Shown piece after piece: positions 1 through 5,899 of a stretch of 36,280 bases of DNA. Below the pieces are notes generated by a model. It had not been told where the DNA came from, did not search any database, and saw only the letters and a list, made by a program, of their open reading frames with translations. Origin of the DNA: Alphaproteobacteria bacterium (GTDB taxonomy: Bacteria > Pseudomonadota > Alphaproteobacteria > RF32 > CAG-239); assembly GCA_017961285.1 (NCBI GenBank), contig JAGCXO010000034.1, positions 1-36,280 on the forward strand, read 5' to 3'. Positions within the stretch are counted from its first letter, which is position 1, and every line of letters begins with the position of its first letter. The position numbers and the translations under genes are program-made.

Positions 1-958
1 GTTTTCGGTTGTTTATAACTTCTAAAATATCTAATTTTTCTCTATCGTTTACGCCTATAGAATCAACTTTGTTTGCGAGGTGTGTTATAATGGCTTTTCT
101 TATAATTTTATCTTGTGTTGAAGCTATTTCTAAATGAATTATGGAATGAGGATTTTTTTCTTTCCAAGATGATATAATTTTTTCTGATTTTTTGATGTGT
201 TTGAGGCCGTGATTTTGGTAACTCAAGGCTTGGTATCCGGATAGAAAATAGTAGTCTATATGATTTTTACGAGTATAATTTATGAAAGATTTATCAAGTT
301 TGAAATTAAACAGAGGTGGATCATATGTAACTATAAAACGATTGGATTTTGGGCAAATAAAAATTTTTCTTTCAATAGATATTTTATCATTTTTATTAAA
401 TTCTATTATCCAGTGAATTGATGATATTTTATCTCTGTTTATTGATGATGCTTGTTGTAGTTTTTCTTCTTTATCAAATGATAATAAATTTTTGTTTGGA
501 AAAAATTGCTTGGCTTGATCTTTGGTTAGGGCGTTGCTGTGGGCAACAATTTTTGTTATATCAGTTAAGGAAAGTGTGTTGGCAACAATACCGGCTTGAC
601 CTCCCATTTGAATTTTTTTTGTTCCAAGGTTTGTTTTTAACCAATTAAATACTTCTATTTTATCTGATGTCCATTCTTCGGCTATGCCTTTTGAAAAACA
701 AAGAAAAACACCTTTAAGAAAGTCGCTTACTGAATTTATGGATTTGTTTTCAATTTTTTGAAGTTTTGAAAGTGATAATTTTTCTTTTTTTATGAGGTTT
801 AAAATATCGTCTCCGGAAATTTTTATTATGGAATCTATACATGTATTAAAAGCGCAGGCAACACTTTTTATTTTTGCCATTCTATTAAGAGTTTCAGGAG
901 CCGCTTGATAAAGTTTATTCCAGTTCTGTTTGATTTTGTTCATATTCGTTTCTGACAT
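1..958 (-). CDS. ADP-dependent glucokinase/phosphofructokinase family kinase (C-terminus beyond window)
   Basis: The frame is open from an ATG at 958-956 to the left edge, giving 319 N-terminal codons; the C-terminus is missing. Family landmarks of ADP-dependent sugar kinases (ribokinase fold; known mainly from archaea and animals) are visible in order: a substrate-site FNTCIDSI at residues 37-44 (compare NTNVDAI in archaeal enzymes), MGGQAGIVAN at 118-127, IHLEIAST at 274-281 and SIGVNDREK at 300-308 (compare SLGLNEQE in vertebrate ADPGK). These enzymes phosphorylate glucose or fructose 6-phosphate using ADP, giving AMP. The catalytic GxGD motif expected near the C-terminus lies outside the window, so activity and sugar specificity cannot be judged. 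AAGG sits six bases before the chosen ATG; a second ATG is at 943-941. The start overlaps the upstream gene by 44 bases, suggesting co-transcription. Family assignment is fairly sure; substrate is unknown. Confidence 0.8.
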   Translation of the reverse strand, partial: MSETNMNKIKQNWNKLYQAAPETLNRMAKIKSVACAFNTCIDSIIKISGDDILNLIKKEKLSLSKLQKIENKSINSVSDFLKGVFLCFSKGIAEEWTSDKIEVFNWLKTNLGTKKIQMGGQAGIVANTLSLTDITKIVAHSNALTKDQAKQFFPNKNLLSFDKEEKLQQASSINRDKISSIHWIIEFNKNDKISIERKIFICPKSNRFIVTYDPPLFNFKLDKSFINYTRKNHIDYYFLSGYQALSYQNHGLKHIKKSEKIISSWKEKNPHSIIHLEIASTQDKIIRKAIITHLANKVDSIGVNDREKLDILEVINNRK

Positions 959-1664
959 TTTCAACCTTCATTATTTGTAAGGCGTTAGCTATGATGTTAG
1001 ATAGTGATTTGTAAAAAGTAAGTTGATTTTTGGTTGTTTGATACCACAATTTTATATCGTTATTTTCAAGAATTTCTTTTTGTTTTTCAATCTCTTTTAT
1101 TGCTGAATTGAAGTCATTATTATCAACAAAAGACTTAATCTTTTCTAAAAATTTAGTTTTATCAGATAATTGAGCACTGTTTTTATCTTTTATGGTTGAG
1201 ATTTTTACATATTCATTAACTTTAGAGGTGATGCGTTTTTTCCAATCTTTTTCTATTATGGGCTGATTTGCTTCAGCATAAATTTTGTTGAAATTATCTA
1301 TTATGGTTTTATCTGAAATAAAACTCATTGAGCAGTGAGAATATATAAAGTTGACATCTTCACTTATTGAGTTGAGATTTTCTGCTAAAAGTTTGAGTGC
1401 TTCTGCTTCTATTTTGCATGTTTGCCCATGTGAAACCGTGTCTTTTATTAACATTGCAGAGGTCAGAAGCAGAGCTCCGCTGTTTGATGCTTTTGCAAGT
1501 TTTTGTGTTTGTTTTTCCAAGTTTTGCAGTTGTTTATTCAGTTCAAAAATTTCGTTTGTATCCACTTTTGATGAGTTAAAATTATCAATATTTTTTTGTA
1601 ATAATTTAAACTTTTCTTGTTCATTAAGAATGGTGTTTGTTATTTCATCAATGCTGCGGCTCAA
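915..1664 (-). CDS. Mic60/mitofilin-like coiled-coil protein, main open part (TTG start, probably cut from its N-terminus by a TGA)
   Basis: This 249-residue frame opens with a coiled coil (about residues 1-60, rich in K, E, Q and N). The C-terminal half has the layout of bacterial COG4223/mitofilin proteins: TSAMLIKDTVSHGQ like the helix opening the C-terminal domain, a later DNFNKIYAEA helix, then NDFNSAIKEIEK followed by LWYQTTKNQL, which mirrors the GDL-aA-xEL...W...R pattern at the Mic60 C-terminus. Bacterial Mic60 proteins are inner-membrane anchored, periplasmic and shape membranes. In many alphaproteobacteria they sit near tsaD, as here, though usually with hemD and hemY, which are absent. 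The TTG start has no convincing ribosome-binding site. The same frame continues upstream through one TGA (1754-1752) into a membrane segment with a good start at 1868. Mic60 kinship is inferred from pattern and position, not alignment. Confidence 0.55.
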   Translation of the reverse strand: MSRSIDEITNTILNEQEKFKLLQKNIDNFNSSKVDTNEIFELNKQLQNLEKQTQKLAKASNSGALLLTSAMLIKDTVSHGQTCKIEAEALKLLAENLNSISEDVNFIYSHCSMSFISDKTIIDNFNKIYAEANQPIIEKDWKKRITSKVNEYVKISTIKDKNSAQLSDKTKFLEKIKSFVDNNDFNSAIKEIEKQKEILENNDIKLWYQTTKNQLTFYKSLSNIIANALQIMKVENVRNEYEQNQTELE

Positions 1665-1868
1665 GTTTGCTATTTGGATCTTAAAATCATCTTGATTTGT
1701 GCTTGTTGGGGTTGGTATATTGATGTGTTGGGTTATAATTTCCGGTTTATATCAAAAGAAAAACAATGTAGCAATTACAGTGGCAAAAATTATAAATTCA
1801 AAAGTTTTGAATAAATATATCAAGATTTTGCTTGATTTGGAGGCTATTGATGATTTATTTTTAACCAT
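1665..1868 (-). pseudogene. N-terminal membrane-anchor part of the Mic60-like gene, ending at an in-frame TGA
   Basis: Reading from an ATG at 1868-1866, which has AAGGA eight bases upstream, the frame gives a short basic N-terminus and a single hydrophobic segment (about residues 15-38, ending TLFFF). It meets TGA at 1754-1752 (codon 39), then continues in the same frame (YKPEIITQH...) without another stop into the 915-1664 gene. Without the TGA the product would be 317 residues with one N-terminal membrane span and a periplasmic coiled coil, the normal shape of bacterial Mic60. A TGG-to-TGA change would explain it, since tryptophan suits that membrane boundary. True nonsense mutation, assembly error or readthrough cannot be told apart here. 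The stop-free codons between 1751 and 1665 read as a proline- and threonine-containing linker. Confidence 0.6.
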
Positions 1869-1880
1869 GTTCATTTTCCT

Positions 1881-1908
1881 TTGTAAAAAACTTTTATTGT
1901 TTTATTAT
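1881..1908 (+). promoter_or_regulatory. possible sigma-70 promoter for tsaD
   Basis: TTGTAA (1881-1886) and TATTAT (1903-1908) are separated by 16 bases in the 48-base gap between the divergent Mic60-like gene and tsaD. The start of transcription would fall near 1915, almost on the first ATG of tsaD, which favours the second ATG at 1947 as translation start. Consensus match is only moderate. Confidence 0.35.
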
Positions 1909-1916
1909 GATGGGTA

Positions 1917-3020
1917 ATGGTTAAAATTTTATCAAAAGAAAAAGATATGATAGTTTTAGGAATTGAAAGTAGTTGTGATGAAACGGCTGCAGCAATAATC
2001 AACGATAAAAGAGAAATTTTATCCGATGTTGTTTTATCACAAGAGGAACATAAAGTTTTTGGTGGTGTTGTGCCGGAGATTGCCGCCAGGTCACATTTGG
2101 ATCATATTGATGATATTGTTGCGCAGGCTTTTGAAAGAGCAAAGATTAAGATGAGTGATATTGATGCAGTTGCTGCTGCATCGGGACCGGGATTGATTGG
2201 CGGTGTTGTTGTCGGAGTTATGGCGGCAAAAGCGTTGGCTTTGGCTTTGAATAAGCCTTTTATTGCGGTAAATCATTTGGAAGGTCACGCTTTGGTTTCA
2301 AGGCTTACAAATGATATTAAATATCCTTATTTATTGTTGTTGGTTTCCGGTGGTCATTGTCAGATTTTGGTGGTTAAGGCCCCCGGAGATTATCAACGTT
2401 TGGGGACGACTATTGACGATGCTGCAGGTGAGGCTTTTGACAAGGTTGCAAAAATGCTGAAACTTGGTTATCCGGGTGGACCAATGGTGGAAAAAATGGC
2501 AGCGATAGGTGATGAAAACAGATTTTCTTTGCCTCATCCTTTGAAGGGTTCTTCTGATTGTAATTTGTCATTTTCGGGCTTGAAAACAGCTGTCAGAAAA
2601 ATTATCGAATCGTATGGAAATGTTGATATTGAAGAAATTGTGTTACCGAGAAAAGATGTAGCAGATATTTGTGCCTGTTTTCAAAAAACAGCTTGTGAGT
2701 GTTTGTTAGACAAGCTTGAAATGGCAATGAATTATTTTAAGAAAAATTATCCTGAAGGAAGGGATGTTGTTGTTGCCGGAGGTGTAGCAGCAAATATGTA
2801 TTTGCGTGAAAAAATGGAAAAGTTGGCAACCAAAAACGGATTGTTGTTTGCGGCTCCGCCATTAAGGTTTTGCACAGATAATGGAGTTATGATTGCGTGG
2901 GCTGGTTTGGAAAGATTTCAAAAAGGGTATATTGATGATTTGGATTTTAAGCCAAGACCAAGGTGGCCTTTAGATTCTGAAGCGCCAAAAGCTGCCGGAG
3001 CAGGAGGAGTAAAAGCATGA
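1917..3020 (+). CDS. tsaD: tRNA N6-adenosine threonylcarbamoyltransferase TsaD
   Basis: TsaD transfers the threonylcarbamoyl group from threonylcarbamoyl-AMP to A37 of tRNAs that read ANN codons, working with TsaB and TsaE in the cytoplasm. The family opening LGIESSCDETAAA lies at residues 14-26. The metal-site region ARSHLDHID and the second histidine motif HLEGH are present, as is the ASKHA-fold glycine-rich stretch VSGGHCQI. Length (367, or 357 from the second ATG at 1947) is normal. The usual family start is directly before LGIESSC, so 1947 is the likelier start; the ten extra residues have no strong ribosome-binding site and would begin almost at the predicted transcription start. The stop overlaps the start of nth (ATGA), implying translational coupling. 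The divergent neighbour is the Mic60-like gene. Confidence 0.97.
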   Translation: MVKILSKEKDMIVLGIESSCDETAAAIINDKREILSDVVLSQEEHKVFGGVVPEIAARSHLDHIDDIVAQAFERAKIKMSDIDAVAAASGPGLIGGVVVGVMAAKALALALNKPFIAVNHLEGHALVSRLTNDIKYPYLLLLVSGGHCQILVVKAPGDYQRLGTTIDDAAGEAFDKVAKMLKLGYPGGPMVEKMAAIGDENRFSLPHPLKGSSDCNLSFSGLKTAVRKIIESYGNVDIEEIVLPRKDVADICACFQKTACECLLDKLEMAMNYFKKNYPEGRDVVVAGGVAANMYLREKMEKLATKNGLLFAAPPLRFCTDNGVMIAWAGLERFQKGYIDDLDFKPRPRWPLDSEAPKAAGAGGVKA

Positions 3021-3652
3021 GAAAAAAAGAAGAAATTTTAGAAATTATGCAGATTTTTGCAGATGCGAATCCAGAGCCGAAAAGCGAGTTGGAATATGTA
3101 AATGCATATACACTTTTGGTAGCAATTATTCTGTCGGCACAGAGTACCGATAAGGGAGTTAATAAGGCAACAAAAGAGCTTTTTAAGGTTGCTGATACAC
3201 CGCAAAAAATGTTGGCTTTGGGTTTGGACGGTTTGAAGAGTTATATAAAAACCATCGGGCTCTTTAATAATAAGGCAAAAAGTATTATAAGTATGAGTCA
3301 AAGCTTGGTTGAAAAATTTGGCGGTGTTGTACCAAGCGGGCAGGCGGAGTTGGAAAGTTTGGCCGGAGTTGGGCATAAGACAGCTAATGTTTTGCGAAAT
3401 GTTTGGTATAATCAGCCGACAATGGCAGTAGATACACATGTTTTTAGAGTTGCGCACAGATTAGATTTTAGCCAAGGAAAAAATGTTGAGGAAGTTGAAA
3501 AAGATTTGCTGAAAGTTTTGCCGGAAGAATATCTAATGTATGCCAATCACTGGTTGGTTTTGTTTGGCAGATATATATGTAAGGCACAAAAACCTGATTG
3601 TGAAAATTGTCCAATTTCAAAATATTGTTATTGTCAAGATAAAAGAATCTAG
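3017..3652 (+). CDS. nth: endonuclease III (DNA glycosylase/AP lyase)
   Basis: Nth removes oxidised pyrimidines from DNA and nicks the resulting abasic site, starting base-excision repair. The helix-hairpin-helix LAGVGHKTANVL carries the catalytic lysine K121, and VDTHVFRVAHRL carries the catalytic aspartate D139. The C-terminal [4Fe-4S] cluster ligands C188, C195, C198 and C204 follow the standard CX6CX2CX5C spacing. The 211-residue length is typical. It starts inside the tsaD stop (4-base overlap), so the two are probably one transcript. Its end meets anmK tail to tail within a shared CTAG at 3649-3652, leaving no room for a terminator between them. Confidence 0.97.
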   Translation: MRKKEEILEIMQIFADANPEPKSELEYVNAYTLLVAIILSAQSTDKGVNKATKELFKVADTPQKMLALGLDGLKSYIKTIGLFNNKAKSIISMSQSLVEKFGGVVPSGQAELESLAGVGHKTANVLRNVWYNQPTMAVDTHVFRVAHRLDFSQGKNVEEVEKDLLKVLPEEYLMYANHWLVLFGRYICKAQKPDCENCPISKYCYCQDKRI

Positions 3653-4929
3653 ATTTTGCACCAGCCTTTAGCAGCACGTGACCATAGAATATTGTTGTTT
3701 TGGTTCGGATAGGCAATAATGCCGCAAATTGTCGGTGTTTTGCAGCCGGTTGTTTGCGGAGTGGAGTAGGGAAGGTTATTGAGTTTGCATCGAGCCATAT
3801 CTGCAAAAACTCTTGCTTCCATATATTGGGCGCTAAAACCGTAGTCATCAGCCCATAAAATTTTTGCTTTTAGGTTTGCTATTTTTGAGAATATTTCTTG
3901 ATGTTGGGGCAAAACAAAAGACTTTTGATGAAGAATATTTTTGAAATCGTCAAAAATAATCGGGTTGTTCCAGCCGCCGCCAAAAACAATAAAGTTTTCG
4001 GGAACTTTGTGTGGTAAGTATTTTAAGCTGAAAGCCATAATATAGGCGCTGAAAAATTCTGCCGTTCTCACTTTGTCGTTGAAAGATATGGAATCGTCTT
4101 TGAGGGGGGCAAAATTATACCAAGCAGGATCGGCAGATTTTGGTGGTGTTTGCAGGAGAAAATTTTGTTTTTTAGCATTTAAAACACTGTTATTAAACAA
4201 GTTGTTTAATAAAGTTGGGTTTATTTTTCCTTTTTTGCCATATTGTCCGTTGAAATCATATGCTTCGTTTTTTTCTGTGCGTATTAGCATATCAACAAAA
4301 TGATTGAATGGACCGCAGTCCCAACCGATAACTTGATTGTTGTGAACGGAAGCTATATTTCCGGTGTTGCCGCCATTGCAAAATATGGCGGATTTTATTT
4401 TTAGTGCTTGTGCAAGGTGTTGATTGTGTATGGGGGCAAAAGGAGCTCCTTCGCCACCGTTTATGATGTCATCAGAGCGAAAATCAAAAACAACAGGTGT
4501 GTTAGTTAAATTACTGAGCATCTGTCCGTTACCAATTTGCAGAGTGTTCGCTTCGCATTTTTTTCCGGCGATGGAAGGTGGAAGGTGAAAGCATGTCTGA
4601 CCATGAAAGCCGATAGCTGTAACTGTATGCGAATCTATATGATTTTGTTTTAGCATTTCGTTATATGTTTGAGCAACAAGATGAATATAACGATTGTGCA
4701 GATTATTAAAAAAATCAGGTTGTTTTTGATAAACAGAATTTATATCACCGCTATTGTTGGCCAGTGTTTGTTTTAAGCTGCGAAAATCTTCAGCAATATC
4801 CAAGGGAATCGGCGAACTGTGACTGCAGATATCTTTGATGGAATCGCCAGCAAAGCTTGTTAAAACAATATCTACTGCATCGAGAGAGTTTCCGGTCATA
4901 ATGCCGGCATATAGGTTTTGGTTGCTCAT
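3649..4929 (-). CDS. anmK: anhydro-N-acetylmuramic acid kinase AnmK
   Basis: AnmK phosphorylates and opens 1,6-anhydro-N-acetylmuramic acid from cell-wall turnover, giving MurNAc-6-phosphate, so it marks peptidoglycan recycling. Seen: the N-terminal phosphate-binding motif MTGNSLDAVD (family MSGTSLDGID), GFHGQTCFHLP, DFRSDDIINGGEGAPFAP, CNGGNTGNIA, WDCGPFNHFVD and NGQYGKKGK; near the C-terminus the family EAxxFAxxA appears as EARVFADMA, followed by STPQTTGC. At 426 residues it is longer than the usual ~370, with extra sequence mainly in the last third. AGAGG precedes the ATG by about four bases. It is alone on this strand and converges on nth. Some substitutions in the first motif (NSLDAVD) are unusual, but the overall pattern is clear. 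Confidence 0.93.
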   Translation of the reverse strand: MSNQNLYAGIMTGNSLDAVDIVLTSFAGDSIKDICSHSSPIPLDIAEDFRSLKQTLANNSGDINSVYQKQPDFFNNLHNRYIHLVAQTYNEMLKQNHIDSHTVTAIGFHGQTCFHLPPSIAGKKCEANTLQIGNGQMLSNLTNTPVVFDFRSDDIINGGEGAPFAPIHNQHLAQALKIKSAIFCNGGNTGNIASVHNNQVIGWDCGPFNHFVDMLIRTEKNEAYDFNGQYGKKGKINPTLLNNLFNNSVLNAKKQNFLLQTPPKSADPAWYNFAPLKDDSISFNDKVRTAEFFSAYIMAFSLKYLPHKVPENFIVFGGGWNNPIIFDDFKNILHQKSFVLPQHQEIFSKIANLKAKILWADDYGFSAQYMEARVFADMARCKLNNLPYSTPQTTGCKTPTICGIIAYPNQNNNILWSRAAKGWCKI

Positions 4930-4977
4930 TTTACCTCTTAAAAATGTTTTTGGTAATGATATTATGTTTTTTTATTG

Positions 4978-5003
4978 TTGACAATATGCAATTTTGACAA
5001 TAT
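4978..5003 (+). repeat. direct repeat of TTGACAATAT in the rpmH promoter
   Basis: Two identical ten-base copies start at 4978 and 4994. The first contains the -35 box; the second overlaps the spacer and the first bases of the -10 box. It could be chance in AT-rich DNA or a binding site. Confidence 0.6.
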
Positions 5004-5006
5004 AAG
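4978..5006 (+). promoter_or_regulatory. sigma-70 promoter of the rpmH-rnpA-yidD-yidC-engB operon
   Basis: A consensus TTGACA (4978-4983) lies exactly 17 bases before TATAAG (5001-5006), 67 bases upstream of the rpmH start. It is the strongest promoter match in the window, as expected for a ribosomal-protein operon. The TTGACAATAT element occurs twice here with a 16-base period (4978-4987 and 4994-5003). Confidence 0.75.
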
Positions 5007-5022
5007 TCTGCTTGAAACCGAG

Positions 5023-5042
5023 AACTTTGAAAAATCAAAGTT
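5023..5042 (+). promoter_or_regulatory. hairpin in the rpmH leader
   Basis: AACTTTGA (5023-5030), loop AAAA, TCAAAGTT (5035-5042): a perfect eight-base-pair stem in the untranslated leader between the promoter and rpmH. It has no long T tract after it, so it is not an obvious terminator. It may stabilise the mRNA or take part in control. Confidence 0.45.
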
Positions 5043-5073
5043 TTAAATAACTATAATAAACCGGAGATTAAAA

Positions 5074-5208
5074 ATGAAAAGAACATATCAACCTTCTAAA
5101 TTGGTAAGATCACGCCGCCATGGTTTTCGTGCTCGTATGGCAACGCAAGGCGGACGCAAAGTTTTGGCTGCTCGCAGAGCTAGAGGGCGCGCAAAACTTT
5201 CTGCTTAA
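5074..5208 (+). CDS. rpmH: 50S ribosomal protein L34
   Basis: L34 is a small basic protein of the large ribosomal subunit. The 44-residue frame begins [20 protein letters not shown] and ends [12 protein letters not shown], an almost perfect match to the family at its usual length. CCGGAG lies shortly before the ATG. It is the first gene of the rpmH-rnpA-yidD-yidC-engB cluster and is followed after 11 bases by rnpA, the near-universal bacterial order. Its codon choice (CGC, CGT, GCT) is stronger than in neighbouring genes, consistent with high expression. Confidence 0.98.
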   Translation: MKRTYQPSKLVRSRRHGFRARMATQGGRKVLAARRARGRAKLSA

Positions 5209-5219
5209 TAGGGCGTAAA

Positions 5220-5594
5220 ATGCCTGAGTTTTCCGTATTAAAGAAAAGACGCAGTTTTGTAAGGCTTACAAAAGGTGCTTTTTGTGTTGCTACAAGAACT
5301 TTGGTTTTGCAGGCAATGGAAAGCGAAGCGGAAAATGTTTCAGGCAAGCCGAGAATTGGATATACAACAACTAAAAAAATCGGTAAAGCTCATACAAGAA
5401 ACAGATGTCGTCGTAGGCTCAGAGCTGCGGCGGCATTACTTTTTGCTGAATATGCTATGGCTAATTTTGATTATGTTTTGGTTGCGCGTTATACCACAGA
5501 AATGGCCGATTTTGCTACTATATGTGAAGATTTGGTTTATGCTTTGAAAAAAGCAAAGGCAAATTTTGTAAATGATGAAGAAAGAGGCAAATAA
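5220..5594 (+). CDS. rnpA: ribonuclease P protein component
   Basis: RnpA is the protein subunit that helps the RNase P RNA bind precursor tRNA for 5' processing. The family signature is visible as [19 protein letters not shown] (about residues 51-69), which contains the conserved RNR and basic helix. The N-terminal part has [16 protein letters not shown], the usual conserved start. The length of 124 residues is normal. It lies between rpmH and yidD, 11 bases after the first and two bases before the second, so translation is probably coupled along the operon. The C-terminal end is acidic and less conserved. Confidence 0.95.
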   Translation: MPEFSVLKKRRSFVRLTKGAFCVATRTLVLQAMESEAENVSGKPRIGYTTTKKIGKAHTRNRCRRRLRAAAALLFAEYAMANFDYVLVARYTTEMADFATICEDLVYALKKAKANFVNDEERGK

Positions 5595-5596
5595 TT

Positions 5597-5845
5597 ATGT
5601 TGGCAAAAGTGATGATATGGCTAGTTAAAGGGTATCAAAAATTTATATCCCCTCTTTTGCCGAATGTTTGCCGTTATCAACCATCTTGTTCACAATATAT
5701 GATTGAGGCCATACAAATTTATGGAGTTTGGAAAGGTGTGTTTTTGGGAATTAAAAGGATTTTGCGTTGTCATCCCTGGGGTGGTAGCGGCTATGATCCT
5801 GTTGTTTCCAAAACTGACGATAAAACGGATAAAAACTTGCAATAG
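5597..5845 (+). CDS. yidD: membrane protein insertion efficiency factor YidD
   Basis: YidD is a small membrane-associated protein that aids YidC-dependent insertion of inner-membrane proteins. The 82-residue frame has the family core: an amphipathic N-terminus ending in [20 protein letters not shown], then CSQYMIEAI, and [16 protein letters not shown]. The conserved cysteines of [10 protein letters not shown] and RCHPW are all present. It begins two bases after rnpA and sits 54 bases before yidC. The intervening stretch is AT-rich and shows only the yidC ribosome-binding region. Confidence 0.96.
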   Translation: MLAKVMIWLVKGYQKFISPLLPNVCRYQPSCSQYMIEAIQIYGVWKGVFLGIKRILRCHPWGGSGYDPVVSKTDDKTDKNLQ

Positions 5846-5899
5846 TTATAAATATTGTTATATTTTTATAAAAAGTAACAGAGGAACGGGAATATTTTT

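Noticed and set aside
418..648. Small plus-strand open frame rich in Leu and Phe at the left edge
   Set aside because: It is antisense to the ADP-dependent sugar kinase, which has clear family motifs.
1752..1754. TGA read as tryptophan by a changed genetic code
   Set aside because: TGA is the stop of tsaD, engB, addA and the repeat protein, and tryptophan is coded by TGG throughout; no other gene contains an internal TGA.
1752..1754. TGA read as selenocysteine
   Set aside because: The position is the end of a membrane anchor, not a redox site, and I see no convincing stem-loop directly after it.
3038..3457. 139-codon minus-strand frame inside nth
   Set aside because: Shadow of nth, which has all catalytic and cluster residues.
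4930..5073. Replication origin upstream of rpmH, as found in some bacteria
   Set aside because: The gap is only 144 bases, contains no TTATNCACA DnaA boxes, and dnaA is not adjacent; it is explained by the promoter and leader.
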